39,720 bases of DNA from Okeania sp. KiyG1. GTDB taxonomy: Bacteria; Cyanobacteriota; Cyanobacteriia; Cyanobacteriales; Microcoleaceae. The DNA lies in contig NZ_BLZO01000065.1 of the NCBI RefSeq assembly GCF_014132355.1, positions 1-39,720 of the forward strand. Reading direction: 5' to 3'. Shown here piece after piece: positions 1-9,395 of the stretch (its first letter is position 1; each line of letters opens with the position of its first letter). Made by a program: the position numbers and the translations under genes. The notes beneath the pieces were generated by a model. The model searched no databases and was not told the origin of the DNA. It saw only the letters and a list, made by a program, of their open reading frames with translations.

Positions 1-176
1 TGTAGAATAAGTAGGTCAGAGCTAGTAGGTGAATAGGGAGTAAGTAAAATAATTAAGTTAGAAAATAACTAAATTAAAAATAACTTATAGCTACTCCCTA
101 TATCCTGCTGAGTTAATATTCTCAATCATAATAAACTTAGTAATAATTCAAAATATATTCTTCCCTATTTTAAAGA

Positions 177-926
177 ATGGTAGCTATTAACTGCCGAGAT
201 GTAATATTCCAAGATATTCAAGCAATAATTTTTGATAAAGATGGCACTTTGGAAAACTCCCAAGAGTTTCTCAGAAATTTAGGACAAAAGCTAGCTCGCC
301 TCATCGACGCTAAAATTCCTGGAATTGGAGAACCATTACTAATGTCTTTTGGGATTGATGGACACAGTATTAACCCCAAAGGATTAATGGCCGTTGGAAG
401 TAGGCGAGAAAATGAAATTGCAGCAGCAGCTTATATTGCTGAAACAGGTCGAGGATGGTTAGAGTCACTAGCTATTGCCAAAGAGACTTTTGAAGAAGCT
501 GAAAAAATTTTGCCACAGTCTGAACCTTCTCCTATATTTACAGGAAGTATGGAAGTGCTGAAGTACCTCTGGGAAAAGGGTATAAAACTGGGTATATTAT
601 CTGCAGCTTCCACAAAATCAGTACACGATTTTGTCCAACACTATCAACTCAACGATTATATCCAACTACAAATGGGGGTTGATGATGGTCCTAGTAAACC
701 AGATCCAGAACTATTTTTACAAGCCTGCCAAAAATTGGGAGTTACACCAGATAAAGTATTAATGGTGGGAGATTCTCCCATGGATATAGAAATGGCTCAA
801 AAAGCAGGAGCAGCAGGTTGTATCGGAATTTGTTGGGGCCACTCAGAAGTTAGCTATTTACAGGCGGCAGATGTAGCGATCGCTCACTTAGAAGAAATTA
901 AAGTATTTTCAACAATTAATAATTAA
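177..926 (+). CDS. HAD-superfamily phosphatase (phosphoglycolate phosphatase-like)
   Basis: A 249-aa soluble HAD hydrolase, expected to remove phosphate from a small metabolite through an aspartyl-phosphate intermediate. Motif I is DKDGT at residues 20-24 (nucleophile D20, acid/base D22), motif II is the LSAAS stretch near 140, motif III the Lys in SKPDP near 173, and motif IV GDSPMD near 197; all are intact. A helical cap lies between motifs I and II (about 30-120). Length fits the phosphoglycolate phosphatase/Gph group, but substrate cannot be read from sequence. The ATG at 177 is preceded only by weak AAAGA. No gene overlaps it; metK follows in the same direction after 436 bp. Family call is firm, substrate is not. 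Confidence 0.85.
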   Translation: MVAINCRDVIFQDIQAIIFDKDGTLENSQEFLRNLGQKLARLIDAKIPGIGEPLLMSFGIDGHSINPKGLMAVGSRRENEIAAAAYIAETGRGWLESLAIAKETFEEAEKILPQSEPSPIFTGSMEVLKYLWEKGIKLGILSAASTKSVHDFVQHYQLNDYIQLQMGVDDGPSKPDPELFLQACQKLGVTPDKVLMVGDSPMDIEMAQKAGAAGCIGICWGHSEVSYLQAADVAIAHLEEIKVFSTINN

Positions 927-1243
927 TAAGTAACTTCCTGTGTAGTGAGCATTGGCTACAAGATTAATATAGTTGTCGCTAAATAGATGGAAAAAATCGC
1001 TCAGATTAAGACACAGCAGTAATTCCAGACTTTTTTAGATAGGAAGTAGTGAAATCCTTACTTGACTTGGGTTTGCCAGTTTTTTTTAGTCATAAAGCGA
1101 CGAGTCTAATTATTTGTGTATTTGCATACCAATTTTGCTATAGTAGAGAACAACTGTTAGCTTAGAGACTGTAAAAAGTAATTTAGATTTTTCTGCTTCT
1201 GGTCAAAAAAATGTATTGACAAGTAAAAATAATCTCAGGTGAG

Positions 1244-1330
1244 GCCGTTTAAAATTATCTGACTTCACAGATAGTAGAAAGTAGTTATTTTGTACAACCT
1301 AACTCCCTAAGCTGAAGTTGATTGAACGGC
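1244..1330 (+). promoter_or_regulatory. Structured 5' leader candidate upstream of metK
   Basis: In the 436-bp gap before metK, GCCGTT (1244-1249) can pair with AACGGC (1325-1330), enclosing an internal hairpin TATCTG(1256-1261)/CAGATA(1268-1273) with a 6-nt loop. The closing stem ends about 20 nt before the AGGAGG ribosome-binding site (1349-1354). A TTGACA box lies just upstream (about 1215) without a clear -10. A multi-stem leader before a SAM synthetase gene is where a SAM- or methionine-responsive control element would be expected, but I do not recognise a known riboswitch class. The rest of the gap (927-1240) shows nothing else. Confidence 0.35.
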
Positions 1331-1362
1331 TAATGCCTGAAAAAATATAGGAGGAACTACTA

Positions 1363-2622
1363 TTGTCTAGTCGTTACTTATTCACTTCTGAGTCTGTTAC
1401 TGAAGGACATCCAGATAAAATTTGCGACCAAATTTCTGACACAATTATAGATGCTCTACTGACCCAAGACCCTAAGAGTCGTGTAGCTGCTGAAGTAGTA
1501 GTGAACACTGGTTTAGTCCTAATTACTGGTGAAATTACTACTAAGGCCCAAGTAAATTACATAGAACTAGCTAGAAAAAAAATTGCTGATATTGGCTATG
1601 TTTATGCGGAAAATGGTTTTTCTGCAGATAGTTGTTCAGTATTAGTGGCTCTCGATCAACAATCTCCAGATATTGCTCAAGGGGTAGACAATGCCCAAGA
1701 AACTCGCGAAAAGTTAAGTGATGAAGAACTTGATGCAGTGGGTGCAGGAGACCAAGGGTTGATGTTTGGTTTCGCCTGTAATGAAACTCCTGAATTAATG
1801 CCTTTGCCTATCAGTTTGGCGCACCGCGTTTGTCGTCAACTAGCAGCAGTTAGAAAAACTGGTCAACTTCCTTATTTGCGGCCAGATGGCAAAAGCCAAG
1901 TTACTATTGCTTACGAAGATGGTCGTCCTGTTGGTATTGATACAATTTTAATTTCTACCCAACACACCGCTACAATTGGGGAACTTACAGAATTATCAGA
2001 AATTCAAGCAAAGATTAAAGAAGACCTCTGGAAATATGTTGTGGAGCCTATATTTGCAGATATAGAGATTAAACCAGATGCACAAACTCGTTTCCTTGTC
2101 AACCCTACTGGTAAATTTGTGATTGGCGGTCCACAGGGAGATTGTGGTCTTACAGGGCGTAAAATTATAATTGATACTTATGGTGGCTATTCCCGTCATG
2201 GCGGAGGAGCTTTCTCTGGTAAAGATCCGACAAAGGTTGATCGTTCTGCAGCTTATGCTTGTCGCTACATAGCAAAAAATATTGTGGCAGCAGGTCTAGC
2301 AGAAAAATGTGAAGTTCAGATTAGTTATGCGATCGGAGTAGCAAGACCTGTGAGCATGATGATTGAAACTTTTGGTACTTCTAAAGTAGATGAAGAGAAG
2401 TTACTAGAGGTAGTGAAACAAAACTTTGAACTTCGTCCTGCAGGAATTATTCAGACTTTTAACCTCAGGAACTTACCTGCAGAAAGAGGAGGTCGTTGTT
2501 ACCAGGATGTTGCTGCATACGGTCACTTAGGGCGTACTGATTTAGATTTACCTTGGGAGCAAACAGATAAGGTAGAGTTACTGAAGGAAGCATTTAGTCC
2601 ACAGTTAGCTTCTACAGTGTAA
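1363..2622 (+). CDS. metK: S-adenosylmethionine synthetase
   Basis: 419-aa cytosolic MetK, making S-adenosylmethionine from methionine and ATP. Diagnostic motifs are all present: GHPDK near residue 16, the loop [12 protein letters not shown] near 127, and the glycine-rich P-loop-like [19 protein letters not shown] near 280. Full length for cyanobacterial MetK. The start is TTG at 1363, chosen because a strong AGGAGG (1349-1354) sits 8 nt upstream and the protein then begins at the conserved [18 protein letters not shown] region; there is no earlier in-frame ATG. A structured leader may control it. The gene stands alone and is followed by a transposon remnant. Confidence 0.97.
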   Translation: MSSRYLFTSESVTEGHPDKICDQISDTIIDALLTQDPKSRVAAEVVVNTGLVLITGEITTKAQVNYIELARKKIADIGYVYAENGFSADSCSVLVALDQQSPDIAQGVDNAQETREKLSDEELDAVGAGDQGLMFGFACNETPELMPLPISLAHRVCRQLAAVRKTGQLPYLRPDGKSQVTIAYEDGRPVGIDTILISTQHTATIGELTELSEIQAKIKEDLWKYVVEPIFADIEIKPDAQTRFLVNPTGKFVIGGPQGDCGLTGRKIIIDTYGGYSRHGGGAFSGKDPTKVDRSAAYACRYIAKNIVAAGLAEKCEVQISYAIGVARPVSMMIETFGTSKVDEEKLLEVVKQNFELRPAGIIQTFNLRNLPAERGGRCYQDVAAYGHLGRTDLDLPWEQTDKVELLKEAFSPQLASTV

Positions 2623-2653
2623 TAAGTGTCTATCAAAAAAGGAGCGAGAGGAC

Positions 2654-2913
2654 TCCCGGTATAATCTCCGATTTACTGGGAGATGAATCGCGACCAAACA
2701 GACAATAAGCATTCCATTGAGACAGAATTATGATACAATGGGAGTATGATAACACTGAGTTGTCACTGCGGCCTTTGCAGATCGTAGATCAAATTGACTG
2801 TGTAGGCGTACTGTCGGGGACTGGTAACAGTCTAGATAAGTGCCACTCAAGCAGTAAACCGAGCATCGTGAGGTTTAGGAATCTTCCGTTATAATCGCGA
2901 GATTTAACGGGAG
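2654..2913. mobile_element. PATE/IS605-type remnant with structured RNA
   Basis: A transposase-free element bounded by two matching hairpins: TCCCGGTA(2654-2661)/TACTGGGA(2674-2681) with loop TAATCTCCGATT, and CTTCCGTTA(2883-2891)/TAACGGGAG(2905-2913) with loop TAATCGCGAGATT. Both are followed by GGGAGA-type sequence, the second ending GGATGTC. In between are a GGACTG-GTAA-CAGTCT stem with GNRA-like loop (2818-2833) and TAAACC/GGTTTA (2855-2860/2872-2877). Subterminal hairpins at both ends are the recognition signal of IS200/IS605 Y1 transposases, and cyanobacterial palindrome-associated elements (PATEs) are built this way. The right part resembles the 3' guide-RNA region of TnpB elements; no tnpB remains. 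Confidence 0.5.
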
Positions 2914-2941
2914 AGGATGTCAAAAATAATATCTGATTCTG

Positions 2942-2971
2942 AGCAACCAAGAGAACTTTCTTCTGGTTGCT
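2942..2971 (+). terminator. Hairpin terminator candidate
   Basis: AGCAACCA (2942-2949) pairs perfectly with TGGTTGCT (2964-2971) across a 14-nt loop and is followed by ATTTTATATT. It would end transcripts from metK and the RNA-like remnant. The U tract is weak. Confidence 0.45.
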
Positions 2972-2982
2972 ATTTTATATTA

Positions 2983-3213
2983 ATTAGGGTTTGCTGATTA
3001 AATATCAAAGCATTGACTGATATTGGTTTCAGCCTTTTTTTGCCTTTAAAAAGTGCAAGCTTTTTAGACCGAAAAGCTCAAAAAGCTAGTATTTTGGGAT
3101 GATTATGGCAGAACAATCTTGGGACAATTTGTACGACTACCTCCTCTATAGTTTCCATTTCTCCTGTCTACTGTCTCCTACCCCTAGCAAAAGATTTATT
3201 CAGCAAACCCTAA
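2983..3213. mobile_element. Repeat family B copy 1
   Basis: A 231-bp non-coding element with inverted ends ATTAGGGTTTGCT and CAGCAAACCCTAA. The same element is seen at 10332, 27212 (inverted) and 32909. Its flanks TTATATTA and TTAAATCA match at 6 of 8 positions, consistent with a decayed 8-bp target duplication like the perfect one at 32901. Internal text includes the shared block AAAGCATTGACTGATATTGG and a CTCCTGTCTACTGTCTCC tract. Confidence 0.65.
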
Positions 3214-3390
3214 TTAAATCATGTCCGTAGGAGTCAGGAGTCAGAAGGGAATAAGAAACCAGAGTAGAAGAAAGTTTTTATTACTAATTAGTGTTTAGTT
3301 ATTAGCAGTCTGCTTTTTTAGAGCTGATTTATTTTGCCTTACTTTTAAGTATGGCTACTTTAGCCCGTCGAACCAAAAAGATTATATCAT

Positions 3391-3640
3391 TTTTACCGAA
3401 TAATTAAAATTTAAAGCCTCTCCTTGAAAGGAGAAATAAAGTGGTCGAGGGATGGCGTTTTGCTCCTCAACATATAAAGCGGAGCGGCTTTGATAAGAGC
3501 GGGTCTCCTCGCCATATCCAATCGACCAATAGAAAAGAGCTTATTTCTGCTCCTTATTACAGAAGTACTGATAGCCTAGCTCCGACCTTATGAGGCTAAC
3601 TGATAACTGATAACTGATAACTGATAACTGAAATGACCTA
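3391..3640. repeat. Mosaic A/C-type repeat with heptamer tail
   Basis: Starts with the family-A end TTACCGAATAATT, has a CTCTCCTTGAAAGGAGA hairpin, then a segment bounded by GGTCGAGGGATGGCG and CGCCATATCCAATCGACC, and ends in four TAACTGA heptamers followed by AAATGACC (family-C end). It appears to be two repeat families fused or nested. No coding potential is seen. Confidence 0.55.
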
Positions 3641-3643
3641 TCC

Positions 3644-3673
3644 TTGACATTTTTTGTATCTATAATGTAATAT
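3644..3673 (+). promoter_or_regulatory. Possible promoter for kptA
   Basis: TTGACA (3644-3649) and TAATAT (3668-3673) with an 18-bp spacer, 137 bp before the kptA start. The -35 lies just past the end of a family-C repeat, so the repeat boundary may set the promoter context. Confidence 0.4.
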
Positions 3674-3809
3674 AAAAGTAGTATATAATTTAAATTTGAC
3701 TTTTGTATTTGATTTTCTAGACAGTATAAGCTATCTTAATTTGCTCATTTGAACAAGTAAAAATAAATATATTAATTTTGAAAAAATAACGAATTATCAG
3801 AATAATAAT

Positions 3810-4361
3810 ATGAATAATTATCGTGTAGAAAAAATCAGCAAGTATCTGAGCTGGGTTTTGAGACATAGCCCGGATAAAATAGGTATAAAACTTGATGCTA
3901 ATGGTTGGGTTGCCATTGAAGAACTGTTGAAAGCATCTCAGAATTATAACTTTCCTATAACTCAGATAGAATTAAATGAGGTTGTAGAAAAAAATGATAA
4001 AAAACGCTTTTCTTTAGACTCTACTAAGACTTTAATTCGTGCTAATCAAGGACACAGCTTAACAGTTGATTTGCAACTAGAAGCAAGAAAGCCTCCAAAT
4101 ATACTTTATCATGGCACAGGAAATGATTTAATTGACTTGATTAAACAGACTGGTCTACAAAAAATGTCGAGACATCATGTTCATTTATCAAAAGATATTA
4201 ATACTGCTATAAATGTCGGGAAAAGAAAAGGAAAACCAGTAGTATTTGCTGTAGATGCAAGTGCCATGTACAAAGATGATTATAAATTTTACTTTTCTGC
4301 AAATCATGTCTGGTTAGTTGATGAAGTTCCCTCACAGTATTTACAAATAATGAGAAAATAA
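3810..4361 (+). CDS. kptA: RNA 2'-phosphotransferase Tpt1/KptA
   Basis: 183-aa member of the Tpt1/KptA family, which moves a 2'-phosphate from RNA to NAD+, giving ADP-ribose 1'',2''-cyclic phosphate. The N-terminal winged-helix half carries KYLSWVLRHSPDKIGI (about 11-26), with the conserved Arg-His, and RFSLD...IRANQGHS (about 66-82). The C-terminal NAD-binding half has LYHGT (about 98-102) and HHVHLS near 121. Full length for the family. ATG at 3810 follows an AT-rich leader with no clear Shine-Dalgarno. In bacteria, which lack the fungal tRNA splicing pathway, the natural substrate is uncertain; RNA repair or ADP-ribosylation has been suggested for the family. It is flanked on both sides by repeats. 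Confidence 0.93.
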   Translation: MNNYRVEKISKYLSWVLRHSPDKIGIKLDANGWVAIEELLKASQNYNFPITQIELNEVVEKNDKKRFSLDSTKTLIRANQGHSLTVDLQLEARKPPNILYHGTGNDLIDLIKQTGLQKMSRHHVHLSKDINTAINVGKRKGKPVVFAVDASAMYKDDYKFYFSANHVWLVDEVPSQYLQIMRK

Positions 4362-4377
4362 TCAAAGTAATTAATCA

Positions 4378-4582
4378 TTAAGCATTTCCTACGGAATGCT
4401 GCGCAAACAGCCTTCAGCCTTCAGCTATCAGCTTCATTAGCTTAAATTGTATGGTTAAAAACTCAAAATAAGTCTTTACTTGTGCTTCAATTGATGAGTG
4501 GGGAATGTAGTATAAGTTAAACTAATTTTTACTTCATTCATTTTTATTGCTGAGAGCTGACCGCTAATAGTTGAATGCTTAC
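4378..4582. mobile_element. MITE family F copy 1 with 8-bp target duplication
   Basis: A 205-bp element starting TTAAGCATT and ending AATGCTTAC, flanked by perfect direct repeats ATTAATCA at 4370-4377 and 4583-4590. The left end holds the palindrome AAGCATTTCCTACGGAATGC. Inner arms carry complementary CAGCCTTCAGCTATCAGC-like and GCTGAGAGCTGACCGCTAA-like text, so the whole element can fold into a long imperfect hairpin. It lies 17 bp past the kptA stop. Confidence 0.75.
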
Positions 4583-4636
4583 ATTAATCAAGTATCAAAT
4601 TAATTATGAAAGTTGAATACTGAATGATATAAAGAC

Positions 4637-4847
4637 GTAAGCAAACAGCCTTCAGCCAGCCTCCTATGGTCGGAACTGCGGACTTCAGCTATCAGCTATT
4701 GCTTTTAGTTTAGGATCAAAGCAATATTTAATTATCTTACTACAAAAGTTACTTCCCTTGCCCTTAAAGTCAGTTGTTAATTTAAACACTGTCCTTAAGG
4801 AGAAAATTTTGTTGCTGATAGCTGACAGCTAATAGCTGAATGCTTAC
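4637..4847. mobile_element. MITE family F copy 2 with 8-bp target duplication
   Basis: A 211-bp element starting GTAAGCAAACAGCC and ending GAATGCTTAC, flanked by perfect direct repeats ATAAAGAC at 4629-4636 and 4848-4855. It shares ends and arm sequence with the copy 55 bp upstream but has its own target duplication, so the two are independent insertions. Inner parts have diverged. Confidence 0.78.
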
Positions 4848-4904
4848 ATAAAGACTATTTCCAAAAGGAATTTATTTATCTTTTCTTTTGTGGGTTTAAT
4901 ACCA

Positions 4905-5245
4905 TGGGTGAAAAAAGAATGTTACAAATAGTAAGCAGTATTAAAGTAATTTATAGAAAATATCTGTTGGACGAAAAAGATAAATTACTACATAAAAAAT
5001 GGTATAAAACCTATTCATTCTGTCTCCTGACTCCTGTCTTCCCCTCCCCTCCACGGTCGGGGTTAGGGGTGGGTTGGGAGGGTTAGGGGTGGGTTGACTC
5101 AATCGCAGTAACCTAAATATTTGTAGCAAAGATTTATCAAACTGGTATAATACCCCACACCTCACCTGCGGTGTTCAAAATTGTTTGGGGTTAGAATCCA
5201 TAAGCAATTTTCCCTCCTGACTCCTGACTCCTTCTTCAAGTAGAT
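4905..5245. repeat. Repeat families G and E, nested
   Basis: 4905-5155 matches the text at 35600-35805: both contain GAAAAAAGAATGTTAC, then TACTACATAAAAAATGGTAT-like sequence, then TTTGTAGCAAAGATTTATCA-like sequence and a GGTATAATACC end. From about 5145 it runs into a family-E block (AAAATTGTTTGGGGTTAGA to CAATTTTCCCTCCTGACTCC), the same block found inside the second thyX intein. GGGGTTAGGGGTGGGTTG tracts are also present. The 60-74-aa open frames here are translations of repeat and are not called as genes. Confidence 0.6.
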
Positions 5246-5257
5246 TTTTGACAAAAT

Positions 5258-6463
5258 ATGGGAACAAAATATTTCGACAGCAAAGAAAATTATCAACAAA
5301 ATAATCCTCAAAATAAAGGTTTATTAGGAGCTGGTTGGCGACCACTTAATCGAGACTTTGATTGGGAATATCTATGGCACTTATTATCTAACGATCCTTG
5401 GGAACTCAGTCAAAAAACTCTTGATATAGCTAGCGATATTGCTGATGCTTTGGGTCGCCATGAATTTGCTTGGTGGGCGAATATATTAAATGTTTTTTCG
5501 GAAAGTACACGATATGAATTTGATGAATTTTGGGATTATATAACTCCTCAACCTCCAGCTCCAGATTATCGTTATCAAGACGTATTGAGTGTAGAAACAC
5601 CTGTGATACGCAGTATTACTAGAGATACTATTGCTATTGAATATGTTCTTAATAGACTACAGGAAATTATTATTTTTAAAATACTTGATTTATTGGGTAA
5701 ACCTGACATAATTACCCAGTCATTGATGGAAAGAAATTTTTACTATCCGATAGAAAGATTTATCAGTTGGCAAAGTCTAGAAACTTTAGGAACAGTATAT
5801 GGTTATTGGTCAAAATATTCCTGTTGGTTACAAATAGAAACTTATGATAAAGGTAGACGTTACTACAGTTTAATTGCTAAAGATATAGCTCCACTTGTGA
5901 GAAAATCAACCTATAATATGGCAGTGATGGTAAGTGGTTATCAATGTCGTATAGGACAGGTTCAAAGTCAATTTCCGATCGATACATTTCCTCAAGATAT
6001 TCAAAATTTTACTGACACGGTACAACAAGCAATTCTAGAACAAAATCAATTAGCTGTATTAGTAAGTGGAAAACCAGGAACAGGTAAAACAGCTTGGACT
6101 CAAGCAGTAGCAAAAGAAGTTTTAGTTCCTTTAGGATATGTAATTTTTATATTAGACCATGATGCAGTAGAAAATTTTGTACCACCAACATATCTAGAAC
6201 AAATTTGCATTATTATTAATGAGGCAGATAATTTAGCTCAGGACCGCTCGCTTCAAGCTGCACAAACTAATAGTAAAACAGAACATATTCTTAGTTTGTT
6301 AGATGGTACTTTATATCAAAGTGTCGTAGATGAATCCGGAATTCATCTGAAACAGAAATTAGTTGTTTTAATGACCTGTAATACTAAAGAAAGGCTAGAC
6401 CCAGCTATCTTACGCAAAGGTAGAGTAGATTTAATGTCTGAATTTACTTACTGCTTTGTGTAA
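5258..6463 (+). CDS. AAA-family ATPase of unknown role
   Basis: A 401-aa protein with a single C-terminal AAA module. Walker A is GKPGTGKT at 271-278, Walker B the IIINEADN stretch at about 318-325 (E and D present), sensor 1 the Asn in TCNTKERLD near 375, and an arginine-finger-like RKGRVDL at 386-392, similar to the end of BCS1-type and other clade AAA modules. Residues 1-240 are aromatic-rich, helical, and unknown to me. There is no signal peptide or membrane segment. The protein ends soon after the GR motif, so the small helical lid seems absent or very short, which is unusual for AAA. ATG at 5258 lies just after a family-E repeat. ATP-driven remodelling of some protein is likely; the target is unknown. 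Confidence 0.75.
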   Translation: MGTKYFDSKENYQQNNPQNKGLLGAGWRPLNRDFDWEYLWHLLSNDPWELSQKTLDIASDIADALGRHEFAWWANILNVFSESTRYEFDEFWDYITPQPPAPDYRYQDVLSVETPVIRSITRDTIAIEYVLNRLQEIIIFKILDLLGKPDIITQSLMERNFYYPIERFISWQSLETLGTVYGYWSKYSCWLQIETYDKGRRYYSLIAKDIAPLVRKSTYNMAVMVSGYQCRIGQVQSQFPIDTFPQDIQNFTDTVQQAILEQNQLAVLVSGKPGTGKTAWTQAVAKEVLVPLGYVIFILDHDAVENFVPPTYLEQICIIINEADNLAQDRSLQAAQTNSKTEHILSLLDGTLYQSVVDESGIHLKQKLVVLMTCNTKERLDPAILRKGRVDLMSEFTYCFV

Positions 6464-7235
6464 ATTTGCCTAGAACTTAGTATGTTTTATAAAGTTTTCA
6501 TGTAGAGGTTAGTTTATGTACAAAAGCTTGCTAAAATGTATTAAAGATTAGAACTATAATTCTAAGCGGGAAATATACTTAGAACTGAGTTTATAGCTGT
6601 TTACAGGTAAACTAATCATAAAAATTGGATAATAAAAAAGTAAAAGTTTTTTTCTTGGCAAGAATTAATAAGATATTAGAATGTAGATATCAACATTCCT
6701 TGTTCAATATAAAAACTTAAAATATGTATTTTATTCAGTCATAAATAACTATGTATTAGTGGAAAATTACTGAAAACAATAAATGTAGGTTTAATGATAT
6801 TCAATTACCTATAATTATCGCTTAATATTCAGATAATTGATGTTTTCCAAGATGGATTTTAGATTGAATAAACTATTTATTTAATAATATCCAAAAATAA
6901 AAAAATAGATAGAATCTGGGAAGTGATTATGGTAGTAAATCTGTTTTAAAGGTAGTTTTTGCTTCTTATACTTCATTTTTGTCATTTTTTATCTTTACCT
7001 ATTTCATATTCTTCACTTTTGAACTTATTCAGAAGTAGAATAAACATTTTCCTGATTATTCTTTTTTTTCAAGCATCATAACTAACTCCTCCGTCCGAGA
7101 TACTCTTAATATAAAAATTAACTTTAAATTAATATCTGCAAGCTTTTTTTGATAGAAAAGTTAGTTTTAAAAATGCAATGGCCCAGGGGTTAAACCCACT
7201 ATATTCAACACCCCCTAAATTATTAAACTAAGATT
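6464..7235. other. Gene-free AT-rich spacer
   Basis: 772 bp without a supportable gene or RNA. It is very AT-rich and lacks the recognised repeat families. A TGGCCCAGGGGTTAAACCCA segment (7179-7198) with an imperfect GGGG/CCC hairpin lies close to the kinase start and may be part of its leader. I see nothing else in it. Confidence 0.5.
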
Positions 7236-9394
7236 ATGTACCATCTAACAGTACAAACACTAAATCAGACTAGGGAAGAAACTTCAAAAATGAAACAAAG
7301 GCCAACAAAAGCAACTAATGATGGTCATTCAACCCTTTCCCAGAGTCATCATTATCGAGAGATACATGGAAGTAACCATCAATTATGCCAATTTATCAAA
7401 CATATACCTGTTGCTACAGCAATGCTAGACAAGGAAATGCGCTACTTAGCAACTTCTGGGATGTGGTTAAAATATTGGCAACTTGAATCTGATGAAATTA
7501 TCGGTAATCAACACGATCGGGTATTCCCAAATCTCCCAGAACTTTGGCATCAACAAGCTGAAAAATGTCTACTGGGTATCATTGACCAATTTGATTTGGA
7601 ACATCTAATTGCGGTTCCTGTTGATAATGGATTAATGCAATGGGTAAAATGGAATGTCAAATCTTGGCATACAGATGAAGGTATTATTGGTGGCCTGATT
7701 ATATCTACAGAGGAAATAACAACAGACAAACAACTTCAACAACAACTAGAGTTAACTCAGTTAGCAACAGATAATGCTGCCGATCCTATTTTATGGATAA
7801 CAGTTGGTGGAAAAATTTGTTATACAAATAAACAGGGCTGTAATTTTCTTGGTTATTCTGAATCTGAACTGCTTGAACTAACAATCCACGATATAGATTT
7901 AAAATTATCAGTAGAACTTTGGCAGACTCATTGGCAAAAAGTTAAAAATCAAAATTATTTGAGATTTGAGTCTTATTTTCGTACAAAAAAGGCGATATTT
8001 TACCTGTCGAAGTTAATGTTAATTATTTAGAATTTAAGGGTAATGAATATCAATGTGCTGTTGTACGTAACATTTCGCGACAAAATAATATTAATCTACA
8101 TTTACGAGAAGCTAAAGAACAATTGCAAGCTGTTTTAAATGCTGTACCAGGATTAGTTTCATGGGTAGATGCAGATTTACGATATATAGGAGTTAATCAA
8201 CATCTAGCTAATGCTTTTAATTTACCTATAGAAACTTTTATTAATCAAGAAGTAGGATTTTTGCAAACAAGTCCAGAATTTAATGATTTTGTTTATGAAT
8301 TTTTTGCTAAACCAGATTGGAATTATGCCAAAGAAGTAAAAACTAATGTTAGAGGAAATAGTAGAACTTATCTAATTGTTGCTCAAAAATATTATCGTGA
8401 TGAAATGTCGTTACCATCGGCAGTTTTTGTCGGTTTAGATATTACAGAACGTTTGGAAATGGAGGCTTCACTACGCAATAGTCAGGAAAAATTCCGGCAA
8501 CAAGCTTATCAATTAGAGCAAACTTTGCAGAAGCTAAACTCGACAACTACTCAGTTAATTCAAAAGCAAAAAATGTCTTTCTTAGGACAGCTTGTTACAG
8601 GTATTGTCCATGAAGTGAATAATCCTGTTAATTTTATTTCTGGCAATATTGCTCATGCGATAAATGATGTTAAAGATTTGTTGTATTTAGTAGATATCTA
8701 CCAAAAAAATTATCCTCGCCTTTTGCCAGAAATTGAGTCAGAAATTGAAGAGATAGAACTAGATTTTATCCAGGAGGATTTGCCAAAATTATTAGAGTCA
8801 ATTATGGCAGGAGCAAAAAGAATTCAAGATGTAGTAAGTTCGCTCAAACAGTTTTCTACAGCAGAAGAAGAATCTATAAAAGCAGTAGATATTCACAAAG
8901 GTTTAGACAGTACACTTTTAATTTTACAGCATCAGTTTCAAGGCAAAGGAGGTTGTCCTGATATTAATTTGATTAAAAATTATGGGAGCTTGCCAAAAGT
9001 GGAATGTTATCCTGGGCAGTTGAATCAAGTCTTTATGCACATTTTAACTAATGCTATTGATTCACTGGAGGAAAAACACGAAGATTTAGTAGCAAAAAAT
9101 ATCTGCAATCAACCATTTGAACCGCAGATTTTAATTAGTACAAATGTAAAAGATTCTTCTGTAGAGATTGCTATTGCTGATAATGGCTATGGCATGACTG
9201 AAGAAATATCTAGTCGTATATTTGAGCCTCTATTTACTACTAAACATACAGAAAAAAATATAGGTTTAGGTTTGTCAATTTCTCAAGAATTAATTGTTGA
9301 AAAACATCATGGAAAATTGTATTGTAATTATCGAGCTAGAGAAGGCTCAGAATTTGTAATTGAGATTCCTATTAAGTTTTTTCACTCAAGTTAG
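7236..9394 (+). pseudogene. Multi-PAS sensor histidine kinase, frameshifted at poly-A
   Basis: Two adjoining frames make one kinase. The first (7236-8030) has PAS modules at about residues 50-145 and 165-250. The second carries a further PAS, a coiled coil, an H-box (VTGIVHEVNNPVNF near 8600), an N-box (LTNAIDSLEE near 9045), G1 (IADNGYGM) and G2 (GLGLSISQEL). At 7985-7990 there are six A; one extra A would let R-T-K-K continue as G-D-I-L-P-V-E-V-N and join the frames without loss. All catalytic boxes are intact, so the break is recent, a sequencing error, or bypassed by slippage on the A run. It is soluble, with no membrane segment or receiver domain, and no response regulator is nearby; partner unknown. 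Confidence 0.8.
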
Positions 9395-9395
9395 A

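Noticed and set aside
3598-3630. Heptamer direct repeats considered as a CRISPR array
   Set aside because: Units are contiguous 7-mers without spacers; no cas genes in the window.
4904-5165. Short open frames on both strands
   Set aside because: They lie inside family G and E repeats that recur in non-coding places; no start signals.
7179-7198. GGGGTTAAACCC segment considered as a tRNA T-arm or riboswitch piece
   Set aside because: No cloverleaf or other supporting stems around it. No tRNA or rRNA was recognised anywhere in the window.
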